DNA from: Galeruca laticollis
Taxonomy: Eukaryota; Arthropoda; Insecta; Coleoptera; Chrysomelidae
Direction of reading: 5' to 3'
Assembly (NCBI GenBank): GCA_963921935.1
Contig: OY998176.1
Span: 170,620,445-170,684,444, forward strand
Length of the DNA: 64,000 nt
Shown: positions 53,550 through 64,000 of the stretch, piece after piece
Layout: each line of letters begins with the position of its first letter
Position numbering within the stretch: the first letter of the stretch is position 1
The notes under the pieces: model-generated
Told to the model about the DNA's origin: nothing
The model's database searches: none
The model's input: the letters and a program-made list of their open reading frames with translations, nothing else
Made by a program: the position numbers and the translations under genes

Positions 53550-56047
53550 CAGCTTTCAATGTAGAAAACGGACATTATGAATACGTTCGAATGCCATTTG
53601 GAATAAAAAACGGACCCTCAACTTTTCAAAGAGTAATGGACAATGTCTTGAGAGAATTTATTAATAAAATTTGCTTCGTCTATATGGACGACATAATTGT
53701 TTTTTCTACATCCCTTCAGGAACACATTGTTAATCTAAAGAAAATTTTTCAAAAATTACGAGAAAGTAACTTGAAAGTTCAGTTAGACAAATCCGAGTTC
53801 TTAAAAAAGGAAGTTGCATTTCTTGGCCATATAGTTACAACAGACGGTATAAAACCGAATCCAGAAAAAATTAAAGCCATCCAAAATTATCCGATTCCAA
53901 AAACTGTTCGCGAAATAAAATCATTTTTAGGATTGTTAGGATATTATCGTAAATTTATTAATAATTTCGCAAAAATAACTAAACCTTTTACATTATGTTT
54001 AAAGAAAGGCGCTAAAATAAATATAAATGATCCTTTATACATTAAAACTTTCGAAGATTGTAAAGCTTTACTTACAAATCAACCAATTTTAGCTTATCCC
54101 GATTTTAATAAAGAATTTATTGTAACTACAGATGCTAGCAATGTTGCTATCGGCGCAATTTTATCACAAGGACCAATCGGTCAAGATAAACCTATTGCTT
54201 TTGCTTCACGGACACTTAATGATGCAGAAACATCTTATTCTACAATAGAAAAAGAACTTTTAGCTATAGTTTACGCTACAAAATATTTTAGACCTTATAT
54301 TTTTGGCAGAAAATTCAAAATTGTTACGGATCACAAACCCTTGCAGTGGTTAATGTCCTTAAAAGAAGCAAATTCTCGATTAGTCCGCTGGAGACAGAAA
54401 CTAGAAGAGTTCGACTATCAAATTGTATACAAAAAAGGTAAATCAAATAGCAACGCAGACGCCTTAAGTAGAATAGAAATTTACCCTGTTGACTCTACAC
54501 CATTTCTTGAATACATGAAAGAATTTAACGAAAACGTTAACCAACCTCCCGATTTGGACAATTCATCTATGATCGCCCAAATAGATCCAGATCCTGATAA
54601 TGACAATGAAACAATTCATACAAACCAAGAAGACCCAATTTTAGGAATACACATTACAGATAGACCTCTTAATAATTTTCTTAATCAAATTGTTATAATA
54701 AAAGTAGATAAAAACCCTCGTCAAGAAATAAAAAAGCTTTTTGATAAAAATGTTAGAACTAGATGGCAATTATATGTTACTAACGAATCTTTTAAATCTC
54801 AAATCATAACATTCCTCAAAGAATATGGCGTTCCTAAGAAACAATACGCATTTTTCTTTCAAAATGATGACAACGAAACTCTCTATAAAAATATGTTTAG
54901 ATTCATACCAGAAATTTTCAAACATTCTGCTTACAAATTACTTAAGTCAAATATTCTCCTTTTTGATGTAATTAATCAAAACAGGCAACAGAATCTGATA
55001 AAAACTTGTCACGAAGGAATAACAAATCACAGAGGCATAAATGTAACTATTCAAGAACTGAAAAATAAATATTTTTTGCCCAAATTAAATGAAGATGTTA
55101 AAAATTTTATAAATAATTGTAACATATGTCAACAAGCGAAATATGAAAGACACCCACCTTTAATTAAATTACAATTAACTCCCACACCTACTAAACCATT
55201 CGAAACTGTGCATATAGATGTTTTTAAGTTTGAAAATACTATGGCATTAACAATTTGCGACAGCTTCTCTTAATTTGCTCAAGCTTACATCATCCCATCA
55301 CTTTCAGCTCTTCATGTGTATCAATCCTTATTAAAATTTATCTCCCGCTTTAAAATACCCGAAAATGTAATTTCAGATAATGGAACTGAATTTAGTCAGA
55401 ACCTAATCAAAGAATTTGCCAAGTTGTACAAAATAAATTGGCACTATACTCTTCCTTTCAACCCTAATAGCAATGCAATTGCCGAGAGATTTCACTCAAC
55501 TCTCTTAGAACATATGCGAACTCTTTCGATAACCAAACCAAAGCTCACTCCATTCGAAAAACTTAGTTATTCAGTTATAGGGTATAATAATTCCATACAC
55601 ACCGCGACAAAACAAAAGCCAATAGACCTACTTTTTGGACATTTAGAGCTTAAAGACCCTTTCGATATAGATTCTGACGTACAACTTATTAATCACCAAC
55701 TTAACGAACACAAAAAAACAATGAAAACAGTATATGACAAATTACATAAAAGTTTACAGGAAAACAAATCAAAGACTATCGAAAAACGAAACGAGAAACG
55801 CTCTGATGCTCCTATCATCGAGCCCGGTACTATTTGTTACAAAAAACAAACAGACAGACAAGCAAAAACAAAACCCCCTTACAAACCTGAACATATTCTC
55901 AAATCAGAAGGACTTACTGTTACAACTCCCCAAAATACTTACCACAAACTTTTGTTTAAACCTCCTAGAAAACTGACTGACGTTATTTTAGAGGATGACG
56001 ATACTCCCACTGACAATGAACCAGAAAGTTCAAGTTCTCAATCTTAA
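53550..56047 (+). pseudogene. pol: Errantiviral Pol: reverse transcriptase, RNase H, integrase
   Basis: Continues RT with M-P-F-G-I-K-N-G-P and the active site Y-M-D-D (53681-53692). RNase H has T-T-D-A-S (~54130), E-K-E-L-L-A (~54250) and V-T-D-H-K-P-L (~54325). The integrase zinc domain is C-H-E-G-I-T-N-H ... C-N-I-C (~55005-55130). Core Asp residues are in H-I-D-V-F and I-S-D-N-G-T-E-F (~55375), and the Glu is in A-E-R-F-H (~55490). One stop, TAA at 55271-55273, lies in the integrase core; the frame is otherwise open to TAA 56045. All catalytic residues checked are present. Confidence 0.85.
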
Positions 56048-57644
56048 AGACAATCCCGGTATTCTACCCTTCAAATTAGGAAATGCTAAAGTTAAAATTG
56101 CAACCCACACCTTTCTCTATTATATTCCCGAAAAACCTATCCAAGACCAAATAAATTCTCTAACCCTTACATATAAACAATTAAGAAACGTAATTGACAA
56201 TTCAACAGCTCCTAATAGACTTGTACTTTTAACAATATACAAACACTTACGTCTTGAAGTTGAAAATATAAATCAAAAAATGTTTTCAATTTTTCCTAAT
56301 AATTTATCTAAAAGAGCATTATTTAATCTTCTAGGATCTCTTGTAAAATTTATTTCAGGTAACTTAGACGAACAAGATGCTATAGAAATTCACAATAGTA
56401 TTTCTCAATTAGAAAATAGTCAAAACAATATCATAAGTAAACTGAATAATCACGTATCACTTAATCAGAAATCAATGAATGCTATAAATAATACATTGTC
56501 AACAATAAACAGAAACCAAATGTCAATTGCTAATAAAATAAAAGAAATACAAATAATATTAAACGAAACTAGAAGTAACCCTAATCAATACTTAGAAATA
56601 AGAGATATTTTAGATCAAATTAAATTTAGTTTAGACTTAGTTTTAAGCTTTTTAGCAGATATAGAAAATTCCATAAGTTTCTCCATTTTAAATACAGTAC
56701 ATCCTAGTTTAATCTCTTCGGATAATTCCAGAGAAATCATAAGAGATTTACATACATTTCACAATAAGGATCAAATATTATTTTTTGCAGACGACTACTT
56801 AAATTTTTATAAGGTAGTGAGAACAAAAGTAGCTTATTCACATAATAGGTTAATTTTCTATATAGATTTTCCTCTGGTTCACCCAGACTCCTTTGATCAT
56901 TATCATCTATATTCCGTTCCAAATATAAACCAAACAATTTTTATTCCTCAATTACCTTTCCTTATATTGAGCAACAATTTATACCAATACCAAGAAGAAG
57001 AATGTACAAATCTTCAGTCAATTTTCCTGTGCGACCAAAATCGAATTCAACCAATAGAAAAGTCAGATTGTGTTACATCTCTGCTCTCATTCAGCGACAC
57101 TCATAATTGCAAACAAGTTCCTGTCCATACAATGTTCCAAATTGTTGAAGAAATCAGCAACAGCCATTACATCGGTATTTTTCCAGAACCAATGAAGATC
57201 CAATTAAATTGCAAAGAAAGTGACATTTCGATTCTACATGGCACTTATCTTTTTATCGTTCCACCCAGCTGTCAAATTAAAACTTCATCTGTATCATACT
57301 CCAATGAAAAAAGTACCATTACAGGACACGCTCTGATGCTGGAAGAAATTGTTAAAGCCTCTTTTCCAATAATGAACGTACAAAAGTTGAAGATAGAAAA
57401 AACACATTTAGACAAACTTCATCAAATGGTCCTTCAAGAAAAAGATGAAGTCCCGTTAGAAGAAATTCGACTTCACCAAAACATTTCCAAATATGGACTT
57501 AGTAGTATCATGATATTAATATTATTATTTTGTAGTTTATACACGTTTAAGAAGAGAGATCTCATACTGAATCTTTGCACAAGAAAGAAGACCACCAGGA
57601 GTCCCGACATCACTCAAGTAGCTCCACCGCCCTTACGCCCTTGA
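55995..57644 (+). CDS. env: Errantiviral envelope-like protein
   Basis: 549 codons, open throughout, overlapping the end of pol by ~50 bases in another frame. It looks like insect errantiviral Env of the baculovirus F-protein type: a dibasic S-K-R at residues 105-107, then a hydrophobic fusion-peptide-like stretch (108-122), Asn-rich heptad segments, several Cys residues in the C-terminal half, a membrane segment at ~502-518 and a short basic tail. The first Met in this frame is not preceded by a clear signal peptide. A leader exon at 50948-50967 with a GTAAGT donor could supply the start by splicing. Such proteins mediate membrane fusion in related elements; function here is inferred. Confidence 0.75.
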   Translation: MTILPLTMNQKVQVLNLKDNPGILPFKLGNAKVKIATHTFLYYIPEKPIQDQINSLTLTYKQLRNVIDNSTAPNRLVLLTIYKHLRLEVENINQKMFSIFPNNLSKRALFNLLGSLVKFISGNLDEQDAIEIHNSISQLENSQNNIISKLNNHVSLNQKSMNAINNTLSTINRNQMSIANKIKEIQIILNETRSNPNQYLEIRDILDQIKFSLDLVLSFLADIENSISFSILNTVHPSLISSDNSREIIRDLHTFHNKDQILFFADDYLNFYKVVRTKVAYSHNRLIFYIDFPLVHPDSFDHYHLYSVPNINQTIFIPQLPFLILSNNLYQYQEEECTNLQSIFLCDQNRIQPIEKSDCVTSLLSFSDTHNCKQVPVHTMFQIVEEISNSHYIGIFPEPMKIQLNCKESDISILHGTYLFIVPPSCQIKTSSVSYSNEKSTITGHALMLEEIVKASFPIMNVQKLKIEKTHLDKLHQMVLQEKDEVPLEEIRLHQNISKYGLSSIMILILLFCSLYTFKKRDLILNLCTRKKTTRSPDITQVAPPPLRP

Positions 57645-57652
57645 GTTCCATT

Positions 57653-57664
57653 TGAGGAGGGAGG
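57653..57664 (+). other. Polypurine tract
   Basis: GAGGAGGGAGG directly before the 3' LTR is the usual plus-strand primer site. Confidence 0.8.
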
Positions 57665-57893
57665 AGTTATGGAATGTGAATTAACCTGTATAAGCGAAAT
57701 TGTTATGTTTTATTGTTTTATTTCAGCGAGGTCGTTATGCTGCTGTTTCAGCAATACGAACTTTCGTTATTGTTAATCACAATTAAATCAGTGAGAATGA
57801 CTTTATATTTCATAGTGAAAGCATCTAAATATTGTAAATTAGTTGAAAATAAAAGTTTTTAAAAATATTAATTGTGATTTCAAACTTATAAAG
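57665..57893 (+). repeat. 3' LTR of errantivirus-like element
   Basis: 229 bp, the partner of 50586-50814, followed by the ATAC duplication. Confidence 0.9.
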
Positions 57894-57926
57894 ATACTCT
57901 CGAACCAAAATAAATCAATAACTCAC

Positions 57927-58193
57927 CTCTTCCTCGCCGTTATTAGTGTTTACAGAATCCATACTTTGACTGTGAGAGACACCTAGGGGTGCTTCCATAA
58001 TATCTATACCGACGGCCGCCTGAGTTTCAGGGTCGTCGTGTCGAGACTTCTTTAATTGAGGTGGTGGAGTAGCGGCAGGCGTGGGAGACGTGTTGTCACC
58101 CAGAGGATGCCTACCTCTCTTCCTGTTTATGAAAGCAGACTCCACGGTTCAATATGTGGGGTGCTCCTTGGGGTGGCGTTGGGAAAATTCGAT
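57927..58193 (-). CDS. Candidate host exon, Ser/Pro-rich basic-acidic protein
   Basis: On the minus strand an acceptor (TTTTGATTTTCAG ending at 58194) and a donor (GAGGAAGAG|GTGAGT, donor bases 57921-57926) bound 267 bp of GC-richer sequence. The longest frame inside gives a basic N-terminal patch (N-R-K-R-G-R-H-P-L-G-D), a T-P-A-A-T-P-P-P linker, K-K-S-R-H, and an acidic end, like an exon of a nuclear regulatory protein. The frame has a stop just upstream, within the bounded block, so it could be a first coding exon starting at an inner Met, or the acceptor may be coincidental. No family was recognised. The errantivirus-like element lies 24 bp inside the presumed intron. Confidence 0.4.
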
Positions 58194-58199
58194 CTGAAA

Positions 58200-58855
58200 A
58201 TCAAAGGAGAAGTTAATTCGAAACACTAAAGCAAAAGTTTTACTCAATTTCAGCAAAAATGTGACTGGTAAAAATGTATCAAGCGCCAAATACCAATGGT
58301 CAACAAAATACCTGCAATCGATAAAAATATCTAAAACATCATTTATTGACCATTATATCTCAAAATGGTGAGAAAACGTTCCATGTTATAATAGCAAATG
58401 CACTTTTATATACTAGCGAATCAAGTTTTGAAATAATTTTCATTTTAGAGCGCTAGTTTAGTATTATGAACAATTTGCTAATCATGGATATGATTAATTC
58501 AGTATTTGAAATTGAGATATTTGGCCACTTTCATCCAAATTCAAGAAGACCAAACCACTATCTCTCAAATTACTATACTTCCTCCATGGAGACATTTCTA
58601 TATTACAGAATTCGGCTGTGATTCAAGACTAGCTTAACATTGTAAACCAACCCTAAAGCATTGTATAGGGCAGAGATTCCACGCCCAGTCTCACATATTT
58701 GTAACTCAATATTCATCTAGGCGTATCGCCAGGAAAGAAGTTGTTGCTTCCATTGGAAACAAACCTGATCTGATTTGAAAAATAGTTACTTTCTAACATA
58801 TGAAGGTGTCAATGGATTGAAGTAAGTAATAATATGTAAATGCAATGAGAAAAAT
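58200..58855. other. No gene recognised
   Basis: AT-rich sequence. It could be intron if the neighbouring exon call is right. Confidence 0.4.
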
Positions 58856-59095
58856 ATGCGCAGAAATATCCCTACCAGAGGACACCAGGTAGATGAAAGG
58901 TTTTTTCCCATTGATCGAGGTTACAGGTTCATTTCGACTGAACGTCGAACAGTACATGCAAACGATGAGGTTATTCTTGATAAATTGAATGAAAACCCTG
59001 GAAGCAGTACGAAGGTAGTAGGTTTCAGGAGACCTCAAGAAATATCAGATTGATCCCTATGATTCCTACCGTTCAACTCTTGAAATATCAGTTCA
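58856..59095 (+). pseudogene. Mariner-like transposase N-terminal relic
   Basis: One frame gives R-R-T-V-H-A-N-D-E-V-I-L then L-N-E-N-P-G-S-S-T, matching the second half of the N-terminal DNA-binding domain in the transposase group at 32.5 kb. After a stop, Y-D-S-Y-R-S recalls the Y-P-Y-H segment. The catalytic core is absent. Confidence 0.45.
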
Positions 59096-59329
59096 ATGAT
59101 ATTTTATTCACCAACTAAACTGTCTTAGATATACATGACATATGTGAGGAAGAAAAGCCAAATGCAAAAAGCTAGCCAATTACCAAAGAACTTTTGATGT
59201 TCATGTTGAGAGAATGATTCGCTACTTTAACAAAACGATTTACTAGACTATTTGTAAGAGGTTAACCTAACAATGAAGCCAAATGTGTGGTTCTTTTCAT
59301 TAGTTTCAATGCTTCACACCGACAAGGCA

Positions 59330-59840
59330 CTCTTATGTGGGTGCAGGTCACAGGGGCGTTACAGGTGATAGGGAAGCAGACAGTCTTAATAAAGAAAAAG
59401 CATACTCCGATTTCGTTGGCCCGGAATCCTTCTGTGGACTCTCTGAAGCACACTTGAAAAGAAAGTGTCTGTGTTGGGAAAACTATTTAATGAAATCTCA
59501 CTGGAATAATGTGCCAAGATATAGACAAGTGAAAAGTCTTCTCGAGTTAGACAAGAAATACTTTAAGTTGGTAACGGGACTCCTCACTGCATGCTGCCCA
59601 CTCTTAGATATCCCCTCAAATAAAATGGGAAAATTGGGAAGTAAATATTGCTGATACTGCAAGAACTTTGCTGAAACTGCAGAAAATTTGCTTGTGAATG
59701 CCCAGCACTCTAATGCAAAAGGCTGAAGTTCCTGGGAGGGACCTTCCTAACGCCCTATGATGTCAGGAACTTAGCTCCCAGATAACTAATAAACTTAGCA
59801 GGAAGTCTGGGAATCCCGGGCCTCGAATAGATTGAGGGTT
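59330..59840 (+). pseudogene. LINE ORF2 C-terminal relic (RNase H end and tail)
   Basis: Begins at the RNase H end motif A-G-H-R-G-V-T-G-D-R-E-A-D (~59343). Then come F-V-G-P-E-S-F-C-G-L and L-V-T-G-L-L-T, colinear with 29045-29330 of the LINE at 27-29.6 kb, but clearly another family by divergence. The Cys/His region is lost after a stop at 59652. A 3' non-coding segment may extend to ~59900. Confidence 0.65.
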
Positions 59841-59899
59841 ATGCACAAAAGGTTTAATAAGTCGAAGTACTCGATTGTCTGCAGTGTACGACCACCCTT

Positions 59900-60204
59900 A
59901 CAATCCTCAATCACACCTTCCCTTTTAGCTGAGTCGTAAATCTAACCAATCTATCACCCAGAATAGGTAGTTTTTTCAGTAACCTATTTTTGGTACGTAC
60001 AAATACGCCGAGACCATCATAATAAGTCTAATACATTCACAACATACAGATTGTGAATTCACTTTTGAGAAAAAGGCTTTGCAGCTACTAGCATATTATA
60101 TGATAAAATAATTCGTTGTTAACTGTATATACAGAACTTTGAATAGTCGTAATTAGTGCTCAATAAGGCCAGATAAATACACGTATAAGAAGTTATATTT
60201 ATTT
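59900..60204. other. No gene recognised
   Basis: AT-rich spacer between the LINE relic and the Penelope-like copy. Confidence 0.4.
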
Positions 60205-60479
60205 TATTGAAGTTTTATATGAAGATATAATAATACAAATATTAAAGCTTGGACATTATTAGCCCTATGGGGATATCCTGTATATTTCTTCTCGATTAAG
60301 ATCAGTATAACTGTACAGTGATATAGAAAACCACGAAAACTATATCTGCTGATTTTTAGAATTATCAATTAAAAAGACAGTTTAAAAGTGGAAAACTCCC
60401 TAAATTCATCTGTTCATTGACGACTTCATATTGTGGGTTTCTTAAGTGCCTTGTAATTTCTAGTTCTTCAAAGAAATCC

Positions 60480-62690
60480 AGTTCTTGTTTCTTATCACAA
60501 ATATACAGTACTTCTAGTTCTGTGTTAGGTGTCAATGAATGATTGGTGTCAAGTAGATGTTTTGCGTAGTCGGATTTATCCGGTTGTTTCCACTGTATCG
60601 GATTTCAAAATTTCTTAGGGTCTGACCCAAATAGACAGCATTACATTCTGGACATTTAAGTTTTTAAATACCAGATTCCTTAAATGATGTTATTTTTGTT
60701 TTTACATCTATCAATTTTGTACTTACGTTACTTACTGTTTTTAAAGACATTGCTGCATTTGTTGCTAAAGATATTATCTTTGAAATAATATTAGAAATAT
60801 GATCTGCATATGTGATGGCTTTATAACTTTTTATATCTTTAGATTGTTTAGGAAATATTAGTTATAATGCCACTTTTCCTCTTTTCTATTAATTACTTTA
60901 TTTATCATATGTAATGAATAACCGTTGGATGTTGCTTAATTGTTTTAATAACTCTATAAAAATTACATTTGCTCATAGGAACTGAAAATGCTCTATGTAT
61001 CATTGAATTGTATGCTGCTAATTTGTCTGACAAGGGGTGATTTAATCTATACGGAATAGTCACATCAGTGTGTGTTGTGTGTTGGTTTTACGTAAATTAA
61101 ATAATCAAGTACATTATTAACTCTTTGAATTTTGAAGTAAAAAAAACTGATTGAGCTATTTTCTTCAACTTCTAATGTAAACTCAGTTTTCGGGTTTAAA
61201 TTATTAATGTGGCTGAATAATATATCTAATTGTCGTTCACTACCTATAAAACAAGCTTATATGTCATCTACATATATATATATATACCAAAACAGAACAT
61301 TTTTTGACATATCAATTTTAAAGATTTTTCTGTCTTAACTGTCCATAAAAATGTTTGCCAAAAATTGGTGACATAGGGCTTCCCATTGGTAAACCTTCAT
61401 TTTAAATATATATCTTATTGTCAAAAGTGGAATAACTCTGAGTAAAACATACATCAAATAAATTAAGTATATCTGATATTATTCCCGGATCAATATTTTT
61501 ATCTTCTAGTAATTTTCCTACAAATATTAGACATTTTTTAGGAGGAATTTTAGTGAACATCAAATGAAATGAGTTTAGAGTTATCTTGTAAGTTAAATAC
61601 TTCTAATTTTTTGATTAGTTCTATTGAATTTCTAATTAAGTATTTAGATGTATATCCGTAAATTAAGTATATTGCAAAGTTTCATTGCTAATATATCATT
61701 AGGAATAATAACATAAAAAACGACAGGTGTAATTGGTTTCGTTATTTTGTGTAATTCAACGGTTCCATATAAATGTGGAGAATAAGGATTTTTATTAATG
61801 ATGGACCTCTTTTAGTAACCACTTAAAAGATAATTTGAATTATTAACAATATCTCTTACATTATTTGAAAACTCTTTGTTGGGTCTGCTCTAAGAACTTG
61901 TACATCACTAGACTCTATAAAGTTTTTTGAATTATAATCTTTAGTTGTCAATATGACAGTTGCATTCCCCTTGTCAGATTTTGTAACCGTTGTTATCTTT
62001 TACTTTCTTTTCGATTGAATTTAAAACTGTAATGTCATATTGTTTGACGTTTAACCTAATATTTTTTAATTGATTGGCAATTTTTAATTTCTTATAAAGA
62101 AAATTATTTGAATTAGATTTCAAAGCTATTTCAGATTCTGTAGCTATTATTTGTTTAATATTATTCGTAAATTTTGGTGGTATGCTGTACTTTAAACCTT
62201 TATTTAAAAATTCTATTTCACTATCTGTAAAATTAGTGTCTGAAAGGTTTTCAAATCGTGGTGCGAAATGTCTTGGTACGAACTTACAGTTTCATGATGT
62301 TCAAAGTATTGAATTCTATGATGTGTGTGTTCAAGTTTCTGTAGTTTTTGTTCTTGTTTCTTGAATTTCTTGTGCTTCATCGTGCTGACACTTTCTCTGA
62401 TTTTGTCATCTAAACGGTCAAATTCTACTGGACGTAGTAGGAGCGTGAGTTCAATAGGGACAATTATTATGTAGTTGTCTAACCAGTCTCTTATTTCAAA
62501 CCATTTTTTACATTCTTTCTTAAGCCAAACTCGTTGAACACATTTTATAGCTTTTTGTGCTTGAGGTGTTTTACTATGGCATTTTATATTTATATAATTT
62601 GATATTACCTCTCTTCTAAGGCATTCTTGATTAAACCAAATGTTTTGTGATGCTTTGTAACTTCTGGTACAGTCGGGTCAAATCTTCTCT
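60480..62690 (-). pseudogene. Penelope-like reverse transcriptase/GIY-YIG ORF, decayed
   Basis: N-terminal part near 62260-62160 reads F-T-D-S-E-I-E-F-L-N-K-G-L-K-Y. The S-D-K-G-N-A-T-V-I-L motif typical of Penelope RTs is near 61970. A Y-V-D-D-I active site is near 61260-61275. The helper segment G-S-E-R-Q-L-D follows near 61240. The GIY-YIG box with the cysteine motif is at 60640-60570, and the Glu-rich end at 60440-60520. Many frameshifts and stops occur in every part, so no protein is possible. This RT uses nicked DNA ends as primers and is related to telomerase. Confidence 0.75.
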
Positions 62691-62826
62691 CAAAAATCTT
62701 TTAATGAAATTAACCGTCTCGACCCCTACTTCGTGGAATTTACTCATATTAGTGTTTTAAATGAAACTTGTTGTTTCTAGATAATTCCACAATATATTTA
62801 GAAAATGTTAAAAATTCTAAGATATT

Positions 62827-62859
62827 GACAATTGTTTCGATTATAAATATCAACGTCAG
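62827..62859 (-). ncRNA. Hammerhead-like motif, degenerate
   Basis: On the minus strand CTGACGT (last A of the box lost), a short AT stem, CGAAAC and CAATTGTC. Position and order match 4805-4838. The substitution at the final A of CUGANGA would be expected to reduce activity. Confidence 0.45.
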
Positions 62860-63135
62860 AATGACATAAGTTACATTTCGTTTAATGCCTACCTGATGTT
62901 CATTCATTATTTTTGGCTAGACCAAGAAGTGATCTACCTTGTGATTAACTTAATATGTGTTAATAGAAAAATAGGATATATTATTAGCCCTATGGGAATA
63001 TCCTGGAAATCTTTTTTCCCTATTAAGATCAGTATAACTGTGCAATGATATAGAAAACTAGGGAAACTATATCTGCTGATCTTCACAATTATCACTTATG
63101 AAGACATTTTGAAAGTGGAGAACTTCCTAGATTAA

Positions 63136-64000
63136 CTTGTGTTATAGGTAGTGAACGACAATTAGATATATTTTTCAACCACATTAATAATTTACACCCA
63201 AAAATTAAATTTACATTAGAAGTTGAAGATAATAGCTCAATCAATTTTTTTGATTTTAAAATTCAAAGACTTAATAACGTACTTGATTATTCAATTTAAA
63301 GAAAACCAACACACACTGATGTAACTATTCCGTATAAATACAATTACCCCTTGTCACACAAATTAGCAGCATATAATTCAATGATACATAGAGCATTTTC
63401 ATTTCCTACGAACAAATGTAAATTTAGTAGAGATATTAATACAATAGAACAAATAGCAACATCCAACGGTTATCCATTACATATGACAAATGAACTAATT
63501 AATAAAAAAGAGGGAAAGGGGGCATTGCATCTGATATTTCCTAAACAAACTAAAGAACCAAAAAGTTATAAAACCATCACATATGCAGGAAATATTGCTA
63601 ATAGTATTCCGAAGATAACATATTTAGCAACAAATACAACAATTTATTTTAAAACAGAAAGTAACGTAAGTACAAAATTGTTAAATGTAAAAACAAAAAT
63701 ATCACCACTAAAGAAATCTGGTATATATGAACTTAAATGTTCAGCGTGTAATGCTGTCTATTTGGGTCAGACCCTTAGAAATTTTGAAGTCCGATACAGT
63801 GAATACTTACGAGCATACAGATTAAAATAACCAGATAAATACCACTACGCAAAACATCTACTTGACACCAATCATTCATTGACACCTAAACACAGAACTA
63901 GCAGTACTACATATTTGCGATAAGAAACAAAAACTGGATTTCCTCGAGGAATTGGAATATAGGAGGCACTTAAGAAACTCACAATATGAAGTCGTCAATA
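63136..64000 (+). pseudogene. Penelope-like element, RT C-terminus and GIY-YIG, running off the window
   Basis: Starts abruptly in the RT after the active site (G-S-E-R-Q-L-D-I-F-F, ~63150), continues K-F-T-L-E-V-E-D-N-S to a TAA near 63297, then K-P-T-H-T-D-V-T-I-P-Y. The open frame 63351-63830 holds the RT thumb region (N-S-M-I-H-R-A-F-S-F-P) and the start of GIY-YIG (C-S-A-C-N-A-V-Y-L-G-Q-T). A stop at 63828 and frame changes follow. The 3' end lies outside. It is joined head-to-head to the minus-strand copy at 63135/63136. Confidence 0.75.

Larger units (their letters stand above)
50586..57893 (+). mobile_element. Errantivirus-like LTR retrotransposon with gag, pol, env
   Basis: 7308 bp, flanked by ATAC on both sides (50582-50585, 57894-57897). 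LTRs are 229 bp each and differ at three positions by eye, so insertion is fairly recent. It has a tRNA-Ser type primer site, an A/G-rich polypurine tract, gag, a pol reached by a -1 shift, and an env overlapping the end of pol. Visible lesions are two stops and one frameshift, all in pol. Errantiviruses are insect endogenous retroviruses of the Ty3/gypsy group. Confidence 0.9.
60205..63135 (-). mobile_element. Nearly full-length Penelope-like element
   Basis: Read on the minus strand: 5' pseudo-LTR (63135-~62756) with the end of a GIY-YIG copy, a hammerhead-like motif (62827-62859) and the TTTCATTTAAAACACTAATATG segment. The degenerate ORF (62690-60480) follows, then a 3' pseudo-LTR truncated at ~60205. 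The repeated pseudo-LTRs at both ends are the normal Penelope layout. Confidence 0.75.

Noticed and set aside
56737..56937. Minus-strand frame inside env
   Set aside because: Overlaps the intact env frame and lacks any independent support.
1..64000. tRNA, rRNA and bacterial operon features
   Set aside because: No cloverleaf, rRNA-like block or Shine-Dalgarno-led gene cluster was seen. Sequence character is eukaryotic throughout.

Overview
This window reads as nuclear DNA of an insect. It is AT-rich, contains many (TA)n tracts, and almost every recognisable reading frame belongs to an arthropod-type transposable element. No rRNA, tRNA, CRISPR array, operon or bacterial gene organisation was seen. 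The only candidate for ordinary host coding sequence is one 267-bp exon-like block at 57927-58193 on the minus strand. The species cannot be named from the sequence alone.

Layout. 0.6-8.3 kb: fragments of Penelope-like elements (PLEs) carrying GIY-YIG domains, pseudo-LTRs and hammerhead-ribozyme-like motifs, plus a hairpin MITE in a TA microsatellite. 8.7-11.8 kb: a decayed Crypton-like tyrosine recombinase, minus strand, between two imperfect palindromes. 13.3-17.7 kb: a Ty3/gypsy element bounded by LTRs and a 4-bp target duplication. Its Gag starts with a SAP-like domain, and its integrase is fused to a macrodomain resembling TARG1/OARD1 (ADP-ribosyl hydrolase) and a CCCH zinc finger. 18.6-26.2 kb: a DD82E Tc1/mariner-superfamily transposon holding a mariner in its left terminal repeat, which holds a third element, and a tandem LTR/macrodomain array in its transposase gene. 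26.6-30 kb: a LINE with a DUF4780-like ORF1 and an RNase H inside the endonuclease gene of an RTE-like LINE. 30-36.5 kb: a Jockey-like LINE split by a mariner-like element with very long terminal repeats, itself split by a block of ~172-bp repeats. 37.7-46.6 kb: a truncated piggyBac, then a second Crypton split by another piggyBac that carries a BEL/Pao retrotransposon. 46.8-48.4 kb: inverted blocks of the ~172-bp repeat. 48.5-49.4 kb: a gypsy relic. 50.6-57.9 kb: a nearly complete errantivirus-like LTR element with gag, pol and env. 58.9-59.8 kb: mariner and LINE scraps. 60.2-64 kb: two head-to-head PLE copies.

The window is best understood as a stratified pile of nested insertions. Target duplications give a relative order: TTAA for piggyBac, TA for mariner types, ATAT and ATAC for LTR elements, and 10 bp for the LINE. 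Most genes are pseudogenes. The least decayed is the errantivirus-like element, whose 229-bp LTRs differ at three positions by eye. The most unusual item is the macrodomain/CCCH module carried by the 13-17 kb Ty3/gypsy family and repeated at 23-24.5 kb. The second is the recurring pairing of Crypton-like recombinases with ~100-130-bp imperfect palindromes. All alignments and counts were done by eye, without database searches.
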